A stretch of DNA of 64,000 nt from Eledone cirrhosa (taxonomy: Eukaryota; Mollusca; Cephalopoda; Octopoda; Eledonidae), in NCBI GenBank assembly GCA_964016885.1, contig OZ024744.1, forward strand, positions 118,426,697-118,490,696. The letters are read 5' to 3'. Shown in pieces: positions 54,201 through 64,000 of this stretch. How positions within the stretch are numbered: the first letter of the stretch is position 1; each line of letters begins with the position of its first letter. Under the pieces are notes generated by a model. That model ran no database searches and had not been told where the DNA came from. It saw nothing but the letters and a program-made list of their open reading frames with translations. The position numbers and the translations under genes were made by a program.

Positions 54201-57200
54201 GACCACTTTACAGTGAATACTGGGTACTTGTTGTTGTGTCACCTATATGACTACTTTACAGTGTGTACTGGGTACTATTTGTTGTGACACCTACATAACT
54301 ACTTTAGAGTGTGTACTCGGTATTTTTGTTGTGACACAAACATAACCACATTACAGTGTGTACTGGGTACGTTTTGTTGTGAGACCTACATGACCACATT
54401 ACAGTGTGAACTGGGTATGTTTTGTTGTGAAACCTACTTGACCACTTTTCAGTGTGTACTGGGTATGATTGTTGTGACACCTACATGACTACTTTAGAGT
54501 TTGTACTAGGTTGGTTTTGTCATGACACCTACATGACCACTTTACAGTGTGTACTGGGTACTTGTTGTTGTGACCCCTACCTGACCACTTTGCAATGTTG
54601 ACAGTGTTCTTTTTGTTGTGATACCTAGATGACCACTTTACAGTGTGTACTGTGTCCTTTTTGTTCTGACATCTACATCTGGGTACTTTTTGTTGTGACA
54701 CCTACATGACCACTTTACAGTGTGTACTGGGTACCTTTTGTTGTGATCCCTACATGACCACTTTACAGTGTGGACAGGGTACCCTTTGTTGTGAAACCTA
54801 TGTGACCACTTTACAGTATGTACTGTGTCCTTTTTGTTGTGACACCTACATGACCACTTTACAGTGTGTACTGGGTACATTTCGTCATGACACCTCCATG
54901 ACCACTTTAGTCTATACTGGATACTTTTTGTTCTGTCACCTACATGACCACTTTAAAGTGTGTACTGGGTATCTTTTGCTGTGACACCTACATGACTTTC
55001 TTACATTGTGGACTGGGTACTTTTTGTTCTGACACCTACATGACCACTTTACAGTGTGTACTGGGTACTTTTTGTTGTGACACCTATATGACCATTTTAC
55101 AGTGTGTACTGGGTACTTTTTGCTGTGTCCCCTACATGACCACTTTGCAGTGTTTACAGGGTATGTTTTGTTGTGACACCTACATGACCACTTTACAGTG
55201 TGTACTGGGTACTTTTTGTTGTGACCCCTACATGACCACTTTGCAATGTTGACAGTGTTCTTTTTGTTGTGATACCTAGATGACCACTTTACAGTGTGTA
55301 CTGTGTCCTTTTTGTTCTGACATCTACATCTGGGTACTTTTTGTTGTGACACCTACATGACCACTTTACAGTGTGTACTGTGTACCTTTTATTGTGACAC
55401 CTACATGACCACTTCACATTGTGTAATGGGTACTTTTTATTGTGACACCTAAATGACCACTTTACATTGTGTACTTGTGAAAGCTATATGACCACTTTAC
55501 AGTGTATGCTAGGTACGTTTGTTGTGGCACCTACATGACCACTTTACAGTGTGTACTGTGTACATTTTGTCATGACACCTACATGATCACTTTAGTCTAT
55601 TCTGGGTACTTTTTGTTGTGACACCCAGATGACCACTTTACAGTGTGGGCTGAGTGTTTTTTGTTGTGACACCTATATGACCACTTTACAGTGTGTACTG
55701 GGTACTTTTTGCTGTGTCACCTACATGACCACTTTGCAGTATGTACTGGGTAGGTATGTTTTGTTGTGACACCTACATGACCACTTTACAGTGTGTACTG
55801 AGTGTGTTTTGTTGTGACACCTATATGATGACTTTACAGTGGATACTAAGTACTTTTTGTTGTGACACCTACATGATGACTTTACAGTGGATACTGGGTT
55901 CTTTTTGTCATGACACCTACTTGACTACTTTACAGTGTGTACTGGGTACTTTTTGTGTGTCAACTGCATGACCATTTTACAGTGTGTACTATGTATTTTT
56001 TGTTGTGACACCTACATTACCACTTTACAGTGTGTACTGGGTATGTTTTTTTATGACACCTACATGACCACTTTATAGTGTGTACTGGGTACTTTTTGTT
56101 GTGACACCTACACTACCACTTTACAGTGTGTACTGGGTATGTTTTTTTATGACACCTACATGACCACTTTACAGTGTGTACTGGGTAGTTTTTGTTGTGA
56201 CACCAACATGACCACTTTACAGTGTGGACTGGGTATGTTTTGTTCTGACACTAATATGACCACTTTACAGCGTGGAATGAGTACACGTTGCTGTAACCCC
56301 TACAGTGACCACTTTACAGTGTGTACTGGGTACTTTTTGTCATGACACCTACATGACCACTTTACAGTGTGTACTGGGTACTATTTGTTGTGACACCTAC
56401 ATCACCACTTTACAGTGTGTACTGGGTACTTTTTGTTGTGTCACATATATTATCACTTTACAGTGTGTACTGGGTACTTTTTGTTGTAACACCTACATGA
56501 GCACTTTACAGTGTGTACTGGGTACTATTTGTTGTGACACCTACATGACTACTTTACAGTGTATACTGGGTACTTTTTGTCATGACACCAACATGACGAA
56601 TTTACAGTGTATGCTGGGTACGTTTGTTGAGACACCTACATGACCACTTTACAGTATGAACTGGGTACCTTTTGTTGTGACACCTGTATGACCACTTTAC
56701 AGTGTGTATTGGGTATATTTTATCGTGACACCTACATGACCACTTTACAGTGTGGACTGTGTACTTTTTGTTGTGTCACCTACATGACCACTTTACAGTG
56801 AATACTGGGTACTTGTTGTTGTGTCACCTATATGACTACTTTACAGTGTGTACTGGGTACTATTTGTTGTGACACCTACATAACTACTTTAGAGTGTGTA
56901 CTCGGTATTTTTGTTGTGACACAAACATAACCACATTACAGTGTGTACTGGGTACGTTTTGTTGTGAGACCTACATGACCACATTACAGTGTGAACTGGG
57001 TATGTTTTGTTGTGAAACCTACTTGACCACTTTTCAGTGTGTACTGGGTATGATTGTTGTGACACCTACATGACTACTTTAGAGTTTGTACTAGGTTGGT
57101 TTTGTCATGACACCTACATGACCACTTTACAGTGCGTACTGGGTACTTGTTGTTGTGTCACCTATGTGACCACTTTAGAGTGTGTACTGGGTACTATTTG

Positions 57201-60200
57201 TTGTGACACCTACATGACTACTTTACATTTGTACTCGATACTTTTTGTTGTGAAACAAACATGACCACTTTAGAGTGTGCACTGGGTACTTTTTGTTATG
57301 AACCCTACATGACCACTTTACAGTGAGGACTGGGTGTTTTTTGTTGTAACACCTACATGACCTTCTTACAGTGTGTACTGTGTACTTTTTGTGATGACAC
57401 CTACGAGACAACTTTACAGTGTATGCTGGGTACGTTTGTTGTTACACGTACATGACCACTTTACAGTGTGTACTGGGTACTTTTGGTTGTGACAGCTACA
57501 TGACCACTTTATAGTGTGTACTGGGTACCTTTTGTTGTGACCCCTACATGACCACTTTACAGTGTGGACAGGATACCCACTGTTGTGGCACCTACATGAC
57601 CACTTTACAGTGTGTACTGGGTACTTTTTGTTGTGAAACCTACATGACAACCTTACAGTGTGTACTGGGTATGTTTTGTTGTGAAACCTACATGACCACT
57701 TTACAGTGTATGCTGGGCACGTTTGTTGTGACAGCTACATGACCACTTTGCAGTGTGTAGTGGGTACTTTTTGTTGTGACACCTACATGACCACTTTACG
57801 GTGTGTACTGGGTAATTTTTTTCATGACACCTACATGACCACTTTACAGTGTCTACTGGGTACTTCTTGTTGTGATACCTACATGACCACTTTGCAGTGT
57901 GTACTGGGTACTTTTTGTTGTGACACCTACATGACCACTCTACAGTGTGAACTGGGTACTTTTTTTGTGATACCTACATGACCTCTTTACAGTGTGTAAT
58001 GGGTACATTTCATGACACCTACATGACCACTTTAGTCTATATTGGGTACTTTTTGTGGTGAAACCTACATGACTACTTTACTGGGTATGTTTTGTTGTGA
58101 CACCTACATGACCACTTTTCAGTGTATGCTGGGTACTTTGTGTTGTGACACCTACATGACCACTTTACAGTGTACTGGGTACTTTTTGTTGTGACACCTA
58201 CATGACCACTCTACAGTGTGTACTGGGTACTTTTTATTGTGACACCTACATGACGAACTTTACAGTGTGTACTAGGTTCTTTTTGTCATGACACCTACAT
58301 GACCAATTTACAGTGTGTACTCGGTAATTTTGTGGTGACACCTACATGACCACTTTACATTTGTACTCGGTACTTTTTGTTGTGACACAAACATGACCAC
58401 TTTACAGTGTGTACTCTGGTGTTTTTTGTTGTGACACCTACATGACCACTTTACAGTGTGTACTAGGTACTTTTTGTTGTGAAACCTACCTGACCACTTT
58501 ACAGTGTATTGGGTACTTTTTGTGATGACACCTACAAGGCAACTTTACAGTGTATGCTGGGTACATTTGTTGTGACACCTACATCACCACTTTACAGTGT
58601 GTACTGAGTACTTTTGGTTGTGACAGCTACATGACCACTTTACAGTGTGTACTGGGTACCTTTTGTTGTGATCCCTACATGACCACTTTACAGTGTGGAC
58701 AGGGTACCCTTTGTTGTGAAACCTACGTGACCACTTTACAGTGTGTACTGTGTCCTTTTTGTTGTGACACCTACATGACCACTTTACAGTGTGTACTGGG
58801 TACATTTCGTCATGACACCTCCATGACCACTTTAGTCTATACTGGATACTTTTTGTTCTGTCACCTACATGACCACTTTAAAGTGTGTACTGGGTATCTT
58901 TTGCTGTGACACCTACATGACTTTCTTACATTGTGGACTGGGTACTTTTTATTCTGACACCTACATGACCACTTTACAGTGTGTACTGGGTACTTTTTGT
59001 TGTGATACCTATATGACCATTTTACAGTGTGTACTGGGTACTTTTTGCTGTGTCCCCTACATGACCACTTTGCAGTGTTTACAGGGTATGTTTTGTTGTG
59101 ACACCTACATGACCACTTTACAGTGTGTACTGGGTACTTTTTGTTGTGACCCCTACATGACCACTTTGCAATGTTGACAGTGTTCTTTTTGTTGTGATAC
59201 CTAGATGACCACTTTACAGTGTGTACTGTGTCCTTTTTGTTCTGACATCTACATCTGGGTACTTTTTGTTGTGACACCTACATGACCACTTTACAGTGTG
59301 TACTGTGTACCTTTTATTGTGACACCTACATGACCACTTCACATTGTGTAATGGGTACTTTTTATTGTGACACCTAAATGACCACTTTACATTGTGTACT
59401 TGTGAAAGCTATATGACCACTTTACAGTGTATGCTAGGTACGTTTGTTGTGGCACCTACATGACCACTTTACAGTGTGAACTGTGTACATTTTGTTGTGA
59501 AACCTGCATGACCACTTTACAGTGTGTACTGTGTACATTTTGTCATGACACCTACATGATCACTTTAGTCTATTCTGGGTACTTTTTGTTGTGACACCCA
59601 GATGACCACTTTACAGTGTGGGCTGAGTGTTTTTTGTTGTGACACCTATATGACCACTTTACAGTGTGTACTGGGTACTTTTTGCTGTGTCACCTACATG
59701 ACCACTTTGCAGTATGTACTGGGTAGGTATGTTTTGTTGTGACACCTACATGACCACTTTACAGTGTGTACTGAGTGTGTTTTGTTGTGACACCTATATG
59801 ATGACTTTACAGTGGATACTAAGTACTTTTTGTTGTGACACCTACATGATGACTTTACAGTGGATACTGGGTTCTTTTTGTCATGACACCTACTTGACTA
59901 CTTTACAGTGTGTACTGGGTACTTTTTGTGTGTCAACTGCGTGACCATTTTACAGTGTGTACTATGTATTTTTTGTTGTGACACCTACATTACCACTTTA
60001 CAGTGTGTACTGGGTATGTTTTTTTATGACACCTACATGACCACTTTATAGTGTGTACTGGGTACTTTTTGTTGTGACACCTACACTACCACTTTACAGT
60101 GTGTACTGGGTATGTTTTTTTATGACACCTACATGACCACTTTACAGTGTGTACTGGGTAGTTTTTGTTGTGACAACTACATGACTACTTTACAGTGTGT

Positions 60201-60720
60201 ACTGGGTATGTTTTGTTCTGACACTAATATGACCACTTTACAGCGTGGAATGAGTACACGTTGCTGTAACCCCTACAGTGACCACTTTACAGTGTGTACT
60301 GGGTACTTTTTTGTTGTGACACCTATATGACCACATTACAGTGTGTACTGGGTACTTTTTGTTGTGACAACTACATGACCTCTTTAAATTGTGTACTGAG
60401 GATCTTTTGCTTTGACACCTACATGACTTTCTTACAGTGTGGACTGGGTACTTTTTGTTCTGAGACCTACATGACCACTTTACAGTGTGACTAGGTACTT
60501 GTTGTTGTGACACCTACATGACCACTTTACAGTGTGTACTGTGTACTTTTTTTGTGTCACCTACATGACCACTAGATAGTTGTGTTACCTACATGACTAC
60601 TTTACAGTGTATACTGGGTACTATTTGTTGTGACACCTAAATGACCACTTTACAGTGTGTACTCGGTAATTTATGTTGCGACACCTACATGATGACTTTA
60701 CAGTGTGTACTGGGTATATT
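45298..60720. repeat. 15.4-kb satellite of 48-bp units
   Basis: About 320 units of 'cagtgtgtactgggtacttt' + 'ttgttgtgacacctacatga' + 'ccacttta' (48 bp) with point variants and occasional short units. Because 48 is divisible by three, several frames stay open: one strand reads repeats of TTLQCVLGTFCCDTYM, the other YPVHTVKWSCRCHNKK. These are artefacts. The unit is the reverse complement of the LINE-B tail repeat (32.95-33.10 kb) and of part of the SINE at 61.8 kb. Higher-order repeats of 651 bp and larger duplicated blocks are visible inside. Confidence 0.96.
49683..52286. repeat. Four tandem 651-bp higher-order repeats
   Basis: Four successive 651-bp blocks, each about 13.5 monomers, are marked by recurring landmarks such as 'gtggacagggtaccctttg' at about 49,755, 50,406, 51,057 and (as gtggacggggtacc) 51,708. 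They differ at only a few bases. Single copies of much of the same block occur at 54.66-55.35 and 58.63-59.28 kb. Confidence 0.9.
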
Positions 60721-60724
60721 TTGC

Positions 60725-60892
60725 CAGGTTGACTCTATGACCTTTTGATTCCAAGTTATGCCAACATGTTTGGAATTTCTTCTCTAATTCTGCCATAGAT
60801 TCAGATCATGTGCATACAGAAGTTCCCTTGGGCAGTTCTGTTTTATGGTACAGGATAATAATTAACAGGAGGGGCTAAAGACGGAGTTCGGC
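60725..60892 (-). pseudogene. LINE-B-like RT fragment at the satellite edge
   Basis: 'tttggaatttcttctctaat' and 'tctgccatagattcag' followed by 'gtgcatacagaagttccctt' are the minus-strand codons around the YADD block (YADD itself partly lost) of LINE-B. The satellite begins immediately at its 3' side, so the LINE C-terminus has been replaced by the array. Confidence 0.75.
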
Positions 60893-61620
60893 TCGACTCC
60901 GTATTCGCATGCTTATCATTTGATTTATTAAGGAGGTTGGATGATTTGAAATTTAAAATGGCTGATTACCAAACACAGAGTCGTTACAAGATAATACCAA
61001 CGGAAAAGCAGGGAAAATTGCCTTTGATTTTCTGGAGTAACTTTGTGTTTGGATATAAACACTTTCAAATATACATATATATATATATTAGGGTGCCTCA
61101 TTAGATGTATCACTGGTACAGTCAGTCATTGGGGTGCCACTCTAGATGTGTCACTGGTACAGCCAGTTGTTGGGGTGCCACTCTTGATGTGACACTGGCA
61201 CAGCCAGTCAATGGGGTGCAACTCTAGACACATTTGTAGTCAATTGTCACCACAGGTTTCTATTCACCATCATATGTATAAAGGTCTCAGTGTTGTGACC
61301 AGTCTCTGCTGTTGGACCAGGATTTTCTTAGTCTGCCTCTTCATTACCCTGTCTCCATTGTGACCTGAACAACAATTTTAGATAAGGAATTGGAGCAGGA
61401 TATATGACCCGACCTGTAGCAACCTTCTGAAGGACTTGTGTTTGAATGACTGCATCCATAGCTCTATGTCAGAGTGAGACATCAACTCTCACCCTCACGT
61501 AAAAGGATCGAAGTCATCAAAATAGTTTGAGCTTCATATGACATTCAGCTTTACCACGGCAGAAGAATTAGATTTAGATTTAACTAAAACATTGGTCAAG
61601 GGAGATAATTCATGAATATG
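60893..61620. other. Unassigned sequence with a short tandem repeat
   Basis: 61,091-61,225 holds about three copies of a roughly 42-bp unit ('ggggtgccactctagatgtg', 'tcactggtacagccagt'). The rest, up to 61,620, shows no recognisable gene or repeat. Confidence 0.55.
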
Positions 61621-61624
61621 AATA

Positions 61625-61942
61625 TAAGGCACATACATGGCTTAGTGGTTGTGAGTTCAATTCTCAGACTGGGTGATGTGTTGTGTCCTTGAGCAAGACA
61701 CTTTATTTCACATTGCTCCAGTTTACTCAGCTGTAGAAATGAGATGATAGGGACTGGGGTCCCTATCATTCCACTGTAAAGTGGTCGTGGAGGTGCCACG
61801 GCAAAAAAGCACCCACCACTCACTGTAAATGAGGTTGGTGTTAGGAAGGGCATCCAGCAGTAGAAATCAAGCCAGACTCAGTTCCCGTCCCACCCTTGCA
61901 AGCAGGGAAAAGTGGACGTAAAATGATGATGATGATGATCTT
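61625..61942 (+). mobile_element. SINE with tRNA-like head and LINE-A-type tail
   Basis: The head 'catggcttagtggttgtg' (box A-like) and 'gtgagttcaattctcag' (box B-like) are followed by 'ccttgagcaagacactttat'. The second half contains one 48-bp-type unit ('cactgtaaagtggtcgtgg' ... 'actcactgtaaa'), 'ttggtgttaggaagggcatc', and the exact LINE-A end 'cccacccttgcaagcaggga' with an (ATGATG)n tail. Such a tRNA head with a LINE-derived tail is the standard SINE design. A few bases between box A and box B seem to be missing. Confidence 0.8.
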
Positions 61943-62019
61943 TCATGAATACACATACATCCATGTACACACTAATATATGTGAACACATACACACATAT
62001 ACCCAATAGTGTATATGGG

Positions 62020-62565
62020 CATGTATAGATATAGACATATATATATAGCTATAGATATAGACATATATATATAGCTATAGATATATATATATATATATAG
62101 CTATAGATATAGACATACATATATAGCTGTAGATATAGACATATATATAGCTATAGATATAGACATATATATATAGCTATAGATATAGACATATCTATAG
62201 CTATAGATATAGACACATATATAGCTATAGATATAGACATATATACATAGCTGTAGATATAGACATATATATATAGCTATAGATATAGACATATATATAG
62301 CTGTAGATATAGACATATATATATAGCTATAGATATAGACATATATATAGCTATAGATATAGACATATATATATAGCTATAGATATAGACATATCTATAG
62401 CTATAGATATAGACATATATATAGCTATAGATATAGACACATATATATATAGCTATAGATATAGACATATCTATAGCTATAGATATAGACATATATATAT
62501 AGCTGTAGATATAGACATATATATATAGCTATAGATATAGACATATATATAGCTGTAGATATAGA
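62020..62565. repeat. 24-26-bp TA-rich satellite, left part
   Basis: Unit 'atatatagctatagatatag' + 'acat' with variable TA length, repeated about 22 times. Tyr/Ile/Ser frames are artefacts. Confidence 0.95.
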
Positions 62566-63068
62566 TTTCTTTATTAGCCACAAGGGCGCAACAAGAAAGG
62601 GGACAATACAAAGACATGCCGGGGATTTTACATACAGTCGTGTAAAAATTATAAAAACAAACAATTTCAACAATCGAAATCCCCAATAGGGGGGGGAGGC
62701 ACCACAAATGGGTTGTTTAATACCCCGTCGATAGAACAACCCTCAACTCAAGGAGCGTGTTGTGCAAGTGCTCCTTTCTTCCTTTTGCTCTCTTCCTCTA
62801 CCTACAGGCTTATAAACAGAGAAGGCCCAATCACTCGGGCCATTTTCGCTTCATTCACCCACCTTTCAGTAAATTTACTGGGGTGCAGTGCCTCTCTCTC
62901 CACCCTGATTCTCCTTCTAAAGTGTTACTTAAAGAAGGGAATCAATTGTTGTCCGGAGAGAAAGGCATCTGTCCTCAGTCCTCTCAACCGCGTCCACCAT
63001 ATAACTTCTTTCACCATAGCCACCGTACAGAGGAAAACCGCCTCTCATTCGTTTTTGAAAGAGTCTGG
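62566..63068 (-). mobile_element. Tx1-like LINE 3' end inserted in the satellite
   Basis: On the minus strand it encodes, across frames, EAVFLCTVAMVKEVIWWTRL, RIRVEREALHPSKFTERWV and AKMARVIGPSLFISL, corresponding to the C-terminus of the 35-37.5 kb Tx1-like LINE. The 3' UTR ends 'tggctaataaagaaat', the same type of end as copy 2. Satellite units flank it, and CTGTAGATATAGA is present at both borders (62,553-62,565 and 63,069-63,081). Confidence 0.85.
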
Positions 63069-64000
63069 CTGTAGATATAGACATCTATATATAGCTATAG
63101 ATATAGACATCTATATATAGCTATAGATATAGACACATATATAGCTGTGGATATAGACATATATATAGCTATAGATATAGACACATATATAGCTGTAGAT
63201 ATAGACACATATATAGCTATAGATATAGACATATATATAGCTGTAGATATAGACATATATATATAGCTATAGATATAGACATATATATAGCTGTAGATAT
63301 AGACATATCTATAGCTATAGATATAGACACATATATAGCTGTAGATATAGACATATATATAGCTATAGATATAGACACATATATAGCTGTAGATATAGAC
63401 ATATATATAGCTGTAGTTATAGACATATATATAGCTGTAGATATAGACACATATATATAGCTGTAGATATAGACACATATATATAGCTGTGAATATAGAT
63501 ATATATATAGCTGTAGATATAGACATCTATATATAGCTATAGATATAGACATATATATAGCTGTAGATATAGACATATATATAGCTATAGATATAGACAC
63601 ATATATAGCTGTAGATATAGACATATATATATCTATAGTTATAGACATATATATATATAACTATAGATATAGACACATATATAGTTATAGATATAGACAT
63701 ATATATAGCTGTGGATATAGACATATATATAGCTATAGTTATAGACATATATATAGCTATAGTTATAGACATATATATAGCTATAGATATAGACACATAT
63801 ATAGCTGTAGATATAGACATATATAGCTGTAGATATAGACACATATATGTATAGATATAGAAATATATATATATATAGCTATAGACATAGACATATATAT
63901 AGCTATAGATATAGACATATATATATATATATAGCTATAGACATAGACATATATATAGCTATAGATATAGACATATATATATATATATAGCTGTAGATAT
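63069..64000. repeat. 24-26-bp TA-rich satellite, right part, runs off the window
   Basis: Same unit as 62,020-62,565 with alternating 'gctatag' and 'gctgtag' forms. It continues to the window end. Confidence 0.95.

Noticed and set aside
45301..60513. Dozens of Cys-rich or Lys/His-rich open frames of 60-208 codons
   Set aside because: They follow the 48-bp satellite unit exactly and exist on both strands. They are explained by a unit length divisible by three, not by selection for protein.
61625..61700. Functional tRNA gene
   Set aside because: Box A-like and box B-like motifs are present, but no cloverleaf forms and a LINE-derived tail follows. It is a SINE head.
62101..63844. Tyr/Ile/Ser repetitive frames
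   Set aside because: They are translations of the 24-26-bp TA-rich satellite. The breaks coincide with the inserted LINE.

Overview
This is eukaryotic, repeat-saturated DNA, most likely from a cephalopod and probably an octopus. The main clues are several tRNA-type SINE copies with the GCCTTTCATCCTTACGGGG core and the 'ggccttgtgcc' tail, long (TA)n/(TATG)n/(GA)n tracts, many non-LTR retrotransposon remnants, Helitron 3' ends and kilobase-scale satellites. I find no host protein-coding gene with a credible exon structure. Every long open frame is either a decayed transposable-element protein or an artefact of tandem repeats.

Layout. 0-1.6 kb: a broken RTE-like LINE (here LINE-B) on the minus strand. 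1.6-9 kb: microsatellites and a family of AT-rich, often palindromic repeats carrying hammerhead-ribozyme cores. 7.8-11.8 kb: a Penelope-like element (YRDD reverse transcriptase plus GIY-YIG-like domain) between 522-bp inverted repeats, and a Helitron end. 12-17.7 kb: more hammerhead repeats, a SINE and a 2-kb inverted repeat built from LINE 3' ends. 18.1-20.9 kb: the longest LINE copy (LINE-A: endonuclease, RT, PHD-like finger). 21-24 kb: a second LINE-A and fold-back repeats. 25.4-27 kb: a Helitron with a Rep N-terminal fragment. 27-30 kb: a third LINE type (LINE-C) ending in C2H2 fingers. 30-33.2 kb: LINE-A, a fragment of a LINE with a restriction-like endonuclease, and a 5'-inverted LINE-B. 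34.5-37.8 kb: an ACC-rich minisatellite and two tandem Tx1-like LINE copies. 38.4-39.8 kb: a Helitron end and five SINEs. 41.3-44.2 kb: a LINE-B copy interrupted by about 50 copies of a 44-bp repeat. 45.3-60.7 kb: a 15.4-kb satellite of 48-bp units with higher-order structure. 61.6-61.9 kb: a SINE sharing its tail with the LINEs. 62-64 kb: a 24-26-bp AT satellite interrupted by a Tx1-like LINE end.

The elements are linked. The 48-bp satellite monomer matches the 3' tail of LINE-B and of the 61.6-kb SINE, so the satellite looks like an expanded retroposon tail. The 44-bp satellite matches a stretch of the LINE reading frame itself. The hammerhead repeats are concentrated in the same 15 kb as the Penelope-like element, a retroelement group already known to carry such ribozymes. 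LINE-A, LINE-B and LINE-C are labels used only within this annotation.
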